From Micromonospora sp. FIMYZ51 (lineage in GTDB: Bacteria > Actinomycetota > Actinomycetes > Mycobacteriales > Micromonosporaceae), in contig NZ_CP134706.1 of the NCBI RefSeq assembly GCF_038246755.1, positions 1,984,001-2,048,000 of the forward strand: DNA of 64,000 bases, written 5' to 3'. The translations under genes were made by a program, and so were the position numbers. The notes under the pieces were generated by a model, which did no database searches, had not been told where the DNA came from, and saw nothing but the letters and a program-made list of their open reading frames with translations. Shown here piece by piece: positions 56,540 to 63,440 of the stretch. Every line of letters starts with the position of its first letter. Position 1 is the first letter of the stretch.

Positions 56540-56784
56540 TACGCGCCACCGCTGGTGCGCAGTGCCCGATACAGGAACGCCCGCACTGCCGGGTGCACGG
56601 ACTCGCCCGCGTCGTAGCTGACATCTCCGGCGTCGGTGATGGCCTGGACGAGCGTGCCGACCGACGACCGATGGTTGCGGTGCTCGGCGAGCTGGATCTT
56701 CATTGCTTCCAGCGCCAGCGGGTTGAACTCGGAACGCAGGGCCGCGACCAGCGCGACGTACGAGGGGCTGTTGGGCTCGCTCAC
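56539..56784 (-). CDS. Small helical protein
   Basis: The 81-aa product starts at GTG 56784 (GTGA overlap). Helices SPSYVALVAALRSEFNPLAL and RSSVGTLVQAITDAGDVSYD. No family is recognised; it could be a regulator or adaptor. Confidence 0.55.
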   Translation of the reverse strand: MSEPNSPSYVALVAALRSEFNPLALEAMKIQLAEHRNHRSSVGTLVQAITDAGDVSYDAGESVHPAVRAFLYRALRTSGGA

Positions 56785-57158
56785 GCCGCCACCGCCGGCT
56801 CGTCGCAGGTGCCGCAGTAGTCGCCGGTCGCACCCTCCGGGCCGCACAGCCAGCACACGGAAGCCAGATAGGCGGCGTGACGCTCGCGGGCATCAGCGGG
56901 AAGCCGATCGAACCGCTGCCGCTCATGGCCCGCCGACACCATCCGCATCGGGCCGTACACCTCAAGGGCGTACGAGGGCAGACAGCCGGTGTTGCCGTAG
57001 CGGAACGCGATGATGGCGTGGTCGCCGGGCAGCAGTTGGATGCCGGCGAGCCATTCGCGTCCGTTGCGGTCGGCCCAGATGTCGCCGTCGAGCGGCGGCC
57101 AGTGCGGGGTGTCGCGGCGGGCCTGAACAAGGTCGAAGCCGATGACGGGGGCGGTCAC
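56781..57158 (-). CDS. Hypothetical protein with zinc-type C-terminus
   Basis: The 125-aa product starts at ATG 57158 (ATGA overlap). It contains DGDIWADRNGREWLAGIQLL, a YGPMRMV strand and a C-terminal VCWLCGPEGATGDYCGTCDE with four cysteines, a probable zinc ribbon. The rest is alpha/beta. No known family. Confidence 0.55.
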   Translation of the reverse strand: MTAPVIGFDLVQARRDTPHWPPLDGDIWADRNGREWLAGIQLLPGDHAIIAFRYGNTGCLPSYALEVYGPMRMVSAGHERQRFDRLPADARERHAAYLASVCWLCGPEGATGDYCGTCDEPAVAA

Positions 57159-57505
57159 GGCTGCACCTGCGGCGGGTACGGGAACTCGTCGCAGTACGGG
57201 GCACCACCGTTCATGCCCATGTCATCGACCATCACGGCAGCCTCGTGTGCAGCCTCGTCACCGAACTTGTCGGCGATGAACCCGAGAAGGGACGCGGTGG
57301 CGTAGCCGTACAGGCAGGCGTAGTGGGCAAGTCGGCTGTCCCGCGCCTGCTCCGAGGTGAGCGGCGTTTCGGGTGAGGTCATCAGCTCGTTGAAGCGCTG
57401 CTCTCCGGCGTAGCCGTGGATGAGGATCCGTTCCCTGAGGTTGCGGACGGTTCCAGGGCTGTAGGGCAGCGACCGGTCGTCGGTGGTCAGATCGGTTTCG
57501 GACAT
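57155..57505 (-). CDS. First gene of the leftward early operon
   Basis: The 116-aa product starts at ATG 57505. It is mainly helical: SPGTVRNLRERILIHGYAGE, then LAHYACLYGYATASLLGFIA. It heads the long operon that runs to 45345 and is the first gene after the divergent control region at 57581. No known domain. Confidence 0.6.
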   Translation of the reverse strand: MSETDLTTDDRSLPYSPGTVRNLRERILIHGYAGEQRFNELMTSPETPLTSEQARDSRLAHYACLYGYATASLLGFIADKFGDEAAHEAAVMVDDMGMNGGAPYCDEFPYPPQVQP

Positions 57506-57580
57506 GCGTCATCGACTCCACAGGTAGGAGTAATTCGCAGGGTGGGCGCTGCCTGCGCCTTCTCGCCCCTGCCTCAATAG

Positions 57581-57627
57581 CTTAACCCAAGACTCTTGGG
57601 TTAAGCTAGGTCTTACAGTCTTGGGTT
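57581..57627. promoter_or_regulatory. 25-bp palindrome operator plus half-site
   Basis: CTTAACCCAAGA (57581-57592), C, TCTTGGGTTAAG (57594-57605) form a perfect 25-bp palindrome. A further half-site, GTCTTGGGTT at 57618-57627, lies 12 bp away. They sit between the leftward early operon and the plus-strand HTH gene, so both promoters could share this operator. Confidence 0.75.
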
Positions 57628-57640
57628 TATGGAGGAGTAC

Positions 57641-57868
57641 ATGACCAGTCGAGAAGCCGCCGCCCTGCTCGGCGTCGACCTTAAGACCATGTACACCTAC
57701 CGGCGTGACGCCGAGAAGATCGGCTTCCCGAAGCCGAAGACGTTCGGCCGCGCCCTTATGTGGGAACGCGCGGCGCTGCTTGCCTGGCGCAAGGAACACC
57801 CCGGCAGGCGGCGGCGGAAGGTCGACACCAACCCGGAGCCCACCGAAGGCAGCCAGCCCAACACCTGA
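57641..57868 (+). CDS. AlpA/MerR-type HTH protein, probable early switch
   Basis: The 75-aa protein starts at ATG 57641 behind GGAGGAG; an earlier ATG at 57629 is also open but overlaps that RBS. It has the winged-helix pattern of AlpA/excisionase-like proteins: MTSREAAALLGVDLKTMYTY, then FPKPKTFGRALMWERAALLA and a basic C-terminus (HPGRRRRKV). It faces the large leftward operon across the palindrome and probably binds it. Confidence 0.75.
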   Translation: MTSREAAALLGVDLKTMYTYRRDAEKIGFPKPKTFGRALMWERAALLAWRKEHPGRRRRKVDTNPEPTEGSQPNT

Positions 57869-57873
57869 CCCGC

Positions 57874-58143
57874 TCACCGGTCACCTGCCGCCAACTCGGC
57901 AGCCCACCCCGCCAGCACCCCGGCCCGCTCCGCCAACCTGCCCACACACGGCGGACACCACGACAACCCGGCCGGCGGACTCGCGGGCATCGGATCCAAA
58001 ATCACCGGCTCCGAATTGCGGACACCCCACCCGGCGACACCGCACAGCGCGGACCTACCGGGAAATTTGCCGTCCTCCCGCATGATGTGCAGCCGGGTAA
58101 CGCGCGGCGACGGATAGCTGCGGTAGAAGGCGCGTGCTTTCAC
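57874..58143 (-). CDS. Small zinc-type protein
   Basis: The 89-aa product starts at GTG 58143 (GTGA overlap). It has MKARAFYRSYPSPRVTRLHI, later ALCGVAGWGV and WCPPCVGRLAERAGV, i.e. C...C-x2-C. It is convergent with the HTH gene across a 5-nt gap. The role is unknown. Confidence 0.6.
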   Translation of the reverse strand: MKARAFYRSYPSPRVTRLHIMREDGKFPGRSALCGVAGWGVRNSEPVILDPMPASPPAGLSWCPPCVGRLAERAGVLAGWAAELAAGDR

Positions 58144-58211
58144 CGGGCACCGCCGACACAGATCGGGGCCACCCTCACGGCAGCCCCAACCACTCGCGCT
58201 ACGTCAGCCAC
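58140..58211 (-). CDS. Tiny peptide (low confidence)
   Basis: A 23-aa ORF (GTG 58211, sequence MADVARVVGAAVRVAPICVG and so on) is joined on both sides by overlaps, upstream with the membrane gene and downstream as GTGA. It is called only for that reason. The peptide is hydrophobic and could be a leader or small membrane peptide. Confidence 0.35.
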   Translation of the reverse strand: MADVARVVGAAVRVAPICVGGAR

Positions 58212-58440
58212 GGCCACCGTCCCGAGGTCGGGGCACCCGAGCCCGACCAGCCGCATACACCCGCTGCGGCCCATCACACGGATGCCACCGGCCCTGCGGC
58301 ACCCGGAACGCCGCCCGCACCGGACCCTGCACGGCCACATCACGACGCCAACGACGCTGCCGGCGCACACGCACCACCAGCAGCACCGTCAACCCGACCG
58401 CAACCGCCATCAACAGCGCGCCGACCAGGTAGCCCCTCAC
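58204..58440 (-). CDS. Small membrane protein
   Basis: The 78-aa product starts at GTG 58440 (GTGA overlap). It has one N-terminal membrane helix (GYLVGALLMAVAVGLTVLLV) and an arginine-rich cytoplasmic tail. It is part of the small membrane-protein island. The function is unknown. Confidence 0.6.
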   Translation of the reverse strand: MRGYLVGALLMAVAVGLTVLLVVRVRRQRRWRRDVAVQGPVRAAFRVPQGRWHPCDGPQRVYAAGRARVPRPRDGGRG

Positions 58441-58778
58441 CGCAGAGCCCGCAAATCCATGGACACTGTCTTGTCGTGCGCCGCCTCATGCCGGTAGCCG
58501 GGGGCACACACCGTGCCCGTCGACCGCGCCAACACCTTCCGGTGAGGTGACAGGTCTACGGTCTTCTCCGGATCCGACCCGTCGCCGGGCATGGGGGTCT
58601 GCTCGTTGTCCTCATCCTCGAATCCGTCACGAGCCGGCTGACGCACCCACATGCCGAGCAGGACAGCCACCACCACCACCCCGACGTAGATGCCGAACGT
58701 CAACAGCAGGTGGCTTGGCGTCGGAAACACCACCAAGATCGGCTTGACGGACGGGGACGGGTCAGACGACAGCAGCAT
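58437..58778 (-). CDS. Single-pass membrane protein
   Basis: The 113-aa product starts at ATG 58778. After a short periplasmic or external N-terminus, one membrane helix (LLLTFGIYVGVVVVAVLLGM) is followed by an acidic linker (DGFEDEDNEQTPMPGDGSDP) and a basic end. It is part of the membrane island. The function is unknown. Confidence 0.6.
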   Translation of the reverse strand: MLLSSDPSPSVKPILVVFPTPSHLLLTFGIYVGVVVVAVLLGMWVRQPARDGFEDEDNEQTPMPGDGSDPEKTVDLSPHRKVLARSTGTVCAPGYRHEAAHDKTVSMDLRALR

Positions 58779-59172
58779 CAGGCGACTCCTCGCGGGCAGG
58801 CTGGGTAGGCAGGTGGGGGGACAGCAGGGCACGCAACTCGACGGCCTTGACCGGATCCAGGCAGCGCGCCCAATCGCGGGCTTCACGAGCCCGGTGCATC
58901 AGCACGTTGCCGCGCGCCTTCTCCCGCTCCACCTCAGAGCGCAGGCCGGCGGCAGCATCGACGGCGGCGTTGAGGCCGGTTTCGAGTTGCTGGTTTTCGC
59001 GCAGTAGTTCCAGTCGGCTTTCCCGCAGCGCGGTGACTTCGGCGTTCCAGAGGGCGCGGTCGGCTCGGTGTGCCGCTTTCAGACGGACGATTTCGGCTTC
59101 CAGCTCACGCACCCGCCCGGCGAGCCACGACCGGCTGCGCCACCAGATGACGGCCCGGTTCCACCACCTCAT
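58762..59172 (-). CDS. Long coiled-coil protein
   Basis: The 136-aa product starts at ATG 59172 (ATGA overlap). An N-terminal tryptophan-rich basic stretch (MRWWNRAVIWWRSRSWLAG) is followed by a charged coiled coil (ELEAEIVRLKAAHRADRALW and RENQQLETGLNAAVDAAAGL) and a proline-containing tail. The N-terminal hydrophobic part may anchor it. The function is unknown. Confidence 0.6.
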   Translation of the reverse strand: MRWWNRAVIWWRSRSWLAGRVRELEAEIVRLKAAHRADRALWNAEVTALRESRLELLRENQQLETGLNAAVDAAAGLRSEVEREKARGNVLMHRAREARDWARCLDPVKAVELRALLSPHLPTQPAREESPDAAVV

Positions 59173-59711
59173 GCGGCACCCCGCCGCGAGGTGACAGGCG
59201 GCAGCAAGCCGGTGCGGTCCGGATCGTTGAGCCGTGCCCGCAGTTCCTCGTTCTTGCCGGTGATGTAGTCGGCGAACGACGGCGCCGGCGGGGGAGAGGG
59301 CGGGGTGTCGTTCCAGCCGATCACCGACACCCGCTGTGTCGGCTCGACCAGCGGCTCCCGCCGGTCAGCGAACCGGTCCCGGAACATCGCATCCACGGCA
59401 GTCATGTCGGCCGGATCCGGAACCGGCCCCACTGTCACCGGCCGTGTCTCACCCTCCGGCGGCACACGGCGGGCCACGGCATGCCGACCCGAACCTGTCG
59501 GCTTCGGCGGCAGGTAAGAGGGATGCACACCGGCTGCGCCAGCCTGCCAGCGGCGCGTCGCCTCCAACACACCCGACTCGTTCGCCGACTGCGGGCCGAC
59601 CGGCACAGGACCGCGAGCGATCCGACCGACACGGAAGCAAAGGAAGGCGACAGCGCCCAGCACCGCGCATCCGATCAGGATGAACAGGCCCAAGAATTGG
59701 TTGGTTGTCAT
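59169..59711 (-). CDS. Single-pass membrane protein with proline-rich linker
   Basis: The 180-aa product starts at ATG 59711. An N-terminal membrane helix (FLGLFILIGCAVLGAVAFLC) is followed by a proline/glycine/charged linker and a possible C-terminal helical domain. Such an anchored linker protein could form part of a membrane complex with its neighbours; that is inference. Confidence 0.6.
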   Translation of the reverse strand: MTTNQFLGLFILIGCAVLGAVAFLCFRVGRIARGPVPVGPQSANESGVLEATRRWQAGAAGVHPSYLPPKPTGSGRHAVARRVPPEGETRPVTVGPVPDPADMTAVDAMFRDRFADRREPLVEPTQRVSVIGWNDTPPSPPPAPSFADYITGKNEELRARLNDPDRTGLLPPVTSRRGAA

Positions 59712-59733
59712 CGGAAACTCCTCACAGTTGGGG

Positions 59734-59991
59734 TTAGGCGGCGATGCGGTGGCGGGCGAAAGCAGCGGGCATGCGGTTCAGGTCGGCGGGCCGGCGGCGC
59801 GGCTGATAGCGGGCCGCATTGGTGGCGGCACCCGGCCGGGGCAGCCAAACCGTGTCGCCGTCGCACTCGCCGAGACGGACCAGATTGGCGGGCGGGACAG
59901 GGGCGACACCTACCGCAATGTCACGGACAGCAGGCGGCGTGTTACGGGTTGCGAAATGCAACATGCTTCGCAGACGAGAGCGCAGAGACAC
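59734..59991 (-). CDS. Small basic protein
   Basis: The 85-aa product starts at GTG 59991 behind AAGGGAG. It is basic and mostly unstructured (VSLRSRLRSMLHFATRNTPP, then APVPPANLVRLGECDGDTVW). No membrane helix and no motif. It lies inside the membrane island. Confidence 0.5.
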   Translation of the reverse strand: MSLRSRLRSMLHFATRNTPPAVRDIAVGVAPVPPANLVRLGECDGDTVWLPRPGAATNAARYQPRRRPADLNRMPAAFARHRIAA

Positions 59992-60016
59992 AGGGATGTC
60001 TCCCTTCGAGGGGTGG

Positions 60017-60361
60017 CTAGGCGGTGGAGAACGGACGCACAGGTGAGGTGGCGCCCGCAGAAGTGGGGGCGGGCTTGCAGTCCACGGCAGGCCAATCAGG
60101 GCGGTCATCCGGCAGAAACCGGTACGCATGCGCAGCCACCCACCGCGAATCCAGCTCGTCACGCAGCCTGTCGGCCTCAGCTACGGCAGCAGCCAGCGCA
60201 GCGTCGGCAGCCTCACGGGCACGGCGCCGCTCCCACCGCCCGGCCACGAAAGCAGGCACCATCTGCAACGCGACCGCCAGCAGCCACCAGCCGAACGCGG
60301 CCAGCGTGACCGACACCGCGAGCGCAAACCCGCCAACAGCCAAACCAACCCGGGCGCTCAC
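60017..60361 (-). CDS. Two-helix membrane protein with coiled coil
   Basis: The 114-aa product starts at GTG 60361 (GTGA overlap). Two hydrophobic helices (VGLAVGGFALAVSVTLAAFG and WWLLAVALQMVPAFVAG) are followed by an alanine-rich charged coiled coil and a proline-containing C-terminus. It is part of the membrane island. The function is unknown. Confidence 0.6.
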   Translation of the reverse strand: MSARVGLAVGGFALAVSVTLAAFGWWLLAVALQMVPAFVAGRWERRRAREAADAALAAAVAEADRLRDELDSRWVAAHAYRFLPDDRPDWPAVDCKPAPTSAGATSPVRPFSTA

Positions 60362-60579
60362 GACACGATCCCGTCACGCACACGCTCGACGTCGATCAAA
60401 TTGGACAGGTTGTCCACCTGCCACCGCCGGTCCTCCACCTGCGACGCCGGCCACACATGCCACACCGGCGGCTCAGGACGGTCGCCCGACGCGCAGGCGC
60501 CAGCCACCAGCAGCAGCACACCGAACACCACCAGCAGCACAGCCCGCCACCAGCCGACACACACCGCCAGCCCGGTCAC
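60358..60579 (-). CDS. Small membrane or lipoprotein-like protein
   Basis: The 73-aa product starts at GTG 60579 (GTGA overlap). The N-terminal helix (AVLLVVFGVLLLVAGACASG) ends in a lipobox-like V-A-G-A-C, suggesting a lipoprotein signal. The rest is a polar extracellular part. It may be exposed on the host surface. Confidence 0.55.
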   Translation of the reverse strand: MTGLAVCVGWWRAVLLVVFGVLLLVAGACASGDRPEPPVWHVWPASQVEDRRWQVDNLSNLIDVERVRDGIVS

Positions 60580-60800
60580 CGCCGCACCCCCGCCCGGCGC
60601 AGGTTGGTGGCGAGGATGCGCTGATTGAGGCGGGCCGGTTCCTCACGCGGGGCAGCAGTGGCACCGGTCAGTTCACGGGTCAGCGCGTCACGGCATTCGG
60701 TGCGCCCGTCGGTGTGCAGCCACTCGGCAGGCTTGAGCGGGTTGGGGCGGGTGATCGGCTCCCAGCAGCCGCAGGTGGCAACCTTGACAACAGTCGTCAC
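60576..60800 (-). CDS. Small cysteine-containing protein
   Basis: The 74-aa product starts at ATG 60800. N-terminal VVKVATCGCWEPITRPNPLK suggests a C-x-C knuckle, and a third cysteine follows (ECRDALT). The C-terminus is basic. No membrane helix. It lies inside the membrane island. No known family. Confidence 0.55.
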   Translation of the reverse strand: MTTVVKVATCGCWEPITRPNPLKPAEWLHTDGRTECRDALTRELTGATAAPREEPARLNQRILATNLRRAGVRR

Positions 60801-60979
60801 GCCGCATCACCTGCCACGGCCACGATCTCCACCGTCCGGCGGCCGGACTGCACCGACGGCAGACGGGACAGCCGGTCACGCAACCGCACCGCATCCGGCA
60901 GCTCACCCGGCCCGATCGACACCTCAACCACGCGGCGCCCCTCCACTGCCGGGGCCAGACGCAACACGCGGGCAGTCAC
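60797..60979 (-). CDS. Small soluble protein
   Basis: The 60-aa product starts at GTG 60979 (GTGA overlap). A beta-rich sequence (RVLRLAPAVEGRRVVEVSIG) continues with a basic helical part. It lies inside the membrane island. The function is unknown. Confidence 0.5.
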   Translation of the reverse strand: MTARVLRLAPAVEGRRVVEVSIGPGELPDAVRLRDRLSRLPSVQSGRRTVEIVAVAGDAA

Positions 60980-61179
60980 CAGCCACCGCCGATCCACGGC
61001 AGGCGCCCGTGCGACATCAGCCACACACCGGCAGCCACCGTCAGCGCACCCAGCAGGCCGAAGCCGACCACCGGCCACCACGTGTGCCGGGACTCGATAC
61101 GCGCCCACTCCGCCTCGGAGGCACGCCACTCCGACTCAGGGCCAGACGGGACACTCTTCGGACCGAACGCCGTCTTCAC
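60976..61179 (-). CDS. Small membrane protein
   Basis: The 67-aa product starts at GTG 61179. A charged N-terminus (KTAFGPKSVPSGPESEWRAS) and one C-terminal membrane helix (TWWPVVGFGLLGALTVAAGV) are visible. It overlaps the methyltransferase stop by GTGA, so it is cotranscribed. The function is unknown. Confidence 0.55.
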   Translation of the reverse strand: MKTAFGPKSVPSGPESEWRASEAEWARIESRHTWWPVVGFGLLGALTVAAGVWLMSHGRLPWIGGGW

Positions 61180-62201
61180 GCCGCCACCCCCGCCAGGTCG
61201 CGGGACAGCGACACCGGACGAAAAACGCCAGCAGCCACACCCAAAACAGCAGCCGCCAACCCAGGCGGGACAGCGTTGCCCACCTGCAAAAACTGGCTCG
61301 TCCGGTTGCCGAACCATGGATAGTCGGCTGGGAAGGATTGAAGGACCGCCGCCTCAGCGACAGTCACCCGCAGCGAGCCTTCTTCGGACTGCGATTCACC
61401 GGCGACCCACTTCGGGCTGTCGCGCCGGTTCACCAACTTTGTGCGCCCCGCCTTGCTGGTCACCGTCGCGGACGGCTGACCAGCAAGACGAACACCCCGA
61501 TTCGCCGCATCGCCACCGGTGCCGTAGTTGCTGACCGCCGCGACATCCGCATCCCAGCCGAGCGCCTGCCCCATCGACACCCACGGCAGCCGGGCGCCGA
61601 ACAGGGCGTTGTCCGGCGGGTTCTGCTCGTGGGTGGTCTCCGGCTGGTAGACGGGCCGGACGCGGGAGGCGATGAGGATGGCCCGCTTGCGGGTCTGCGG
61701 CACCCCGTAGTCGGCGGCGTTCAGCACACCAATCCAGACGGAGTAGCCCCAGCCGCGCAGCACGTCGCCGACGTGCTGCCACAGGTCGATGACGGGCGGC
61801 ACCTGCTCCAGGGCCACCCATTCGGGGCGGAGGTCGCGGATCCAGCGGACGGGCTGGGCGGCGTGGTGTGACCGCTCGTCGGCCCATCCGTGTCCGGGCT
61901 GGGTCGCGCCAGCCGCGTACTCGTTGACGAGCTGGTGGACGCGGGCCTTGTCCTGTTCGCCAGCCCGCTTCCCGGCCATCGACCATGCCTGGCAGGGTGG
62001 GGAGGCGATGAGACCGGTAATGCGGGCGGCGAATGGTGCGGTGGGGTAGGTGGCGACGTCGCAGCGGATGCGGGGGTGTCCGGCGCGGACGGCGGTGACG
62101 CAGGCGTCGTGCCAAAGCTCCAAGCCGACGATGCCGCGTAGACCGATCTGGTAGGCCCCTTGCTCCCAGCCGCCCGCCCCGGCGTACAGGTCCACGATCA
62201 T
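61176..62201 (-). CDS. Cytosine-5 DNA methyltransferase (Dcm-like)
   Basis: The 341-aa protein starts at ATG 62201. Motif I is DLYAGAGGWEQG (4-15), motif IV is SPPCQAWSMAGKR with catalytic Cys 70, and motif VI is WVALEQVPP; the C-terminal FLQVGNAVPPGLA is motif X. The full set gives a working enzyme. It could protect phage DNA from host restriction or modify host regulatory sites; no restriction enzyme partner is adjacent. Confidence 0.92.
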   Translation of the reverse strand: MIVDLYAGAGGWEQGAYQIGLRGIVGLELWHDACVTAVRAGHPRIRCDVATYPTAPFAARITGLIASPPCQAWSMAGKRAGEQDKARVHQLVNEYAAGATQPGHGWADERSHHAAQPVRWIRDLRPEWVALEQVPPVIDLWQHVGDVLRGWGYSVWIGVLNAADYGVPQTRKRAILIASRVRPVYQPETTHEQNPPDNALFGARLPWVSMGQALGWDADVAAVSNYGTGGDAANRGVRLAGQPSATVTSKAGRTKLVNRRDSPKWVAGESQSEEGSLRVTVAEAAVLQSFPADYPWFGNRTSQFLQVGNAVPPGLAAAVLGVAAGVFRPVSLSRDLAGVAA

Positions 62202-62542
62202 GCGGCCACCTCACGGCGGGCGTCGGCGTGACGGCGGGCGGCATCGATGTGCACGTCAAGCGCACCCAACGCGGCCAGGGCGTCCGCATCCGAGGTGCCG
62301 TACATGTCGGCCAGATCGGCAGGCGTCGGCTCCGGGTTGACGTGGTCACCGGACGGCACCCAGCCGCCATCCCACACCTCACCGGCGAGGATGGCCGGCA
62401 CCGTGGCGGGGTCAGACCAGGCGGCCTCATCCGACCACGACGGCAGCGGGCGAGGGCTGGTGCGGAAGTCGTCCAGGGTGCGCAGCGTCATACCGGGCCG
62501 CGTGTCGGCCGTTCGGCTGGTGTGCTGTACTTGGATAGTCAC
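62198..62542 (-). CDS. Hypothetical protein before the methyltransferase
   Basis: The 114-aa product starts at GTG 62542 behind GGAG. It is acidic and beta/loop-rich at the N-terminus (RPGMTLRTLDDFRTSPRPLP), with a C-terminal helix (LADMYGTSDADALAALGALD). No known family. It is coupled to the methyltransferase by ATGA. Confidence 0.55.
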   Translation of the reverse strand: MTIQVQHTSRTADTRPGMTLRTLDDFRTSPRPLPSWSDEAAWSDPATVPAILAGEVWDGGWVPSGDHVNPEPTPADLADMYGTSDADALAALGALDVHIDAARRHADARREVAA

Positions 62543-62580
62543 GTGGCTTGCTCCAATCGGTTGGTCACGTGGGGCTTGTC

Positions 62581-62613
62581 GGACGCCTGCCGGATGCGAC
62601 CCGGTGGGCGTCC
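62581..62613 (-). terminator. Symmetric hairpin
   Basis: GGACGCC-tg-CCGG on the left mirrors CCGG-tg-GGCGTCC on the right around a 7-nt loop. It sits between the genes at 62620 and 62542 and may be a terminator or attenuator for the leftward transcript. Confidence 0.45.
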
Positions 62614-62619
62614 AGCCCG

Positions 62620-62805
62620 TCAGGGGTCGATCTGCTGCCGAACCCGCAGCGCGTACTCACGCTCATCCAGCAGCCGAACCACCTGCGCCTCGCTGTCGGC
62701 GATTACCGGCATCCAGTCGCCAACCCGGTCGACCGTGAAGTGGCCCGGCATCGTGCGGAGCCGCTTCGCGACACCGCCGGGACGGGTGATCAGGTCAGGC
62801 TTCAT
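62620..62805 (-). CDS. Small hypothetical protein
   Basis: The 61-aa product starts at ATG 62805 (ATGA overlap). It is beta-rich, then helical: MKPDLITRPGGVAKRLRTMP and DWMPVIADSEAQVVRLLDER. It is part of the short operon behind the HTH gene at 63229. The function is unknown. Confidence 0.55.
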   Translation of the reverse strand: MKPDLITRPGGVAKRLRTMPGHFTVDRVGDWMPVIADSEAQVVRLLDEREYALRVRQQIDP

Positions 62806-62966
62806 GCGGCCCGCCGCTGCGGTGCGCGTCGGGTGCGGCGCTTCGGCTGCTCAGCCGCAACCGCCTTGGGTGCGAACACCAGCCGCAGGGTGTCGACCTG
62901 GGCGGTGGTGAGAGCGGGGGCGGCGGCGGTGAGCGCCTGCACCATCTGCTGTTCGGTGTCGGTCAC
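62802..62966 (-). CDS. Small basic protein
   Basis: The 54-aa ORF starts at GTG 62966 (GTGA overlap). A helix (TDTEQQMVQALTAAAPALTT) is followed by a strongly basic C-terminus (KRRTRRAPQRRAA). It may bind nucleic acid. Overlaps on both sides support it. No known family. Confidence 0.5.
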   Translation of the reverse strand: MTDTEQQMVQALTAAAPALTTAQVDTLRLVFAPKAVAAEQPKRRTRRAPQRRAA

Positions 62967-63229
62967 GGGTCGCACCGCTCGAACACGCGGGTGATGGGCC
63001 AGCCGATTTCGTCGGCGAACGCGGCGGCCTGGTTGAGGCTGATGGGGTAGGTGCCGGCGAGCAGGCGGAAAAAGCTGCTGCGGCTGATGCCTAGGTGTGT
63101 GGCGAGGCTGTCGAGTCGGCGGAGGCCGAGTTTGCGGCGGGCGCGTTCGGCGGCTGCCCGGGTAAGCCTGTAGCGGGGAGTGTGGGTGTCGGTGGTGACA
63201 CCGCTGTCAGCACTCAGGGTGTCTGGCAT
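62963..63229 (-). CDS. HTH regulator, Cro-like side of the switch
   Basis: The 88-aa product starts at ATG 63229. After an acidic N-terminal arm, an XRE/HTH-type domain is visible (DSLATHLGISRSSFFRLLAG, then TYPISLNQAAAFADEI). It is divergent from the HTH gene at 63441 across a dense operator region. No RBS lies before the ATG; a CATGAT -10-like box ends 6 nt upstream, with TTGCAT 17 bp before it, so it looks leaderless. A Cro-like or early repressor role is inferred. Confidence 0.75.
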   Translation of the reverse strand: MPDTLSADSGVTTDTHTPRYRLTRAAAERARRKLGLRRLDSLATHLGISRSSFFRLLAGTYPISLNQAAAFADEIGWPITRVFERCDP

Positions 63230-63405
63230 GACACCATCATGCGGGTGTCATCGCTGACATGCAAGTGTCACCGATGTGTTGATCTTTTCTAAGTGAGGTT
63301 GCTCGATGTAGCCTGACCGTGTTCCGTAACCGGCATCTCGCTCTATGTGGCGAGATGGGGAACATCAGGCTGGGGGGCCAACAGTGCGAGTGTCACCAAT
63401 GACAC
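63189..63405. promoter_or_regulatory. Operator array of the immunity-type switch
   Basis: Several GTGTCA/TGACAC elements lie between the divergent HTH genes. GTGTCA-N4-TGACAT is at 63245-63260 and the perfect dyad GTGTCA-N4-TGACAC at 63390-63405. Single sites are TGACACC (63229-63235) and GTGTCACC (63265-63272). Further elements occur inside the start of the leftward gene. This layout resembles a lambda-like operator set for two competing repressors. Confidence 0.75.
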
Positions 63406-63440
63406 CTGATCTCGGCGTCTACCTGCACTATCGTGACGCC

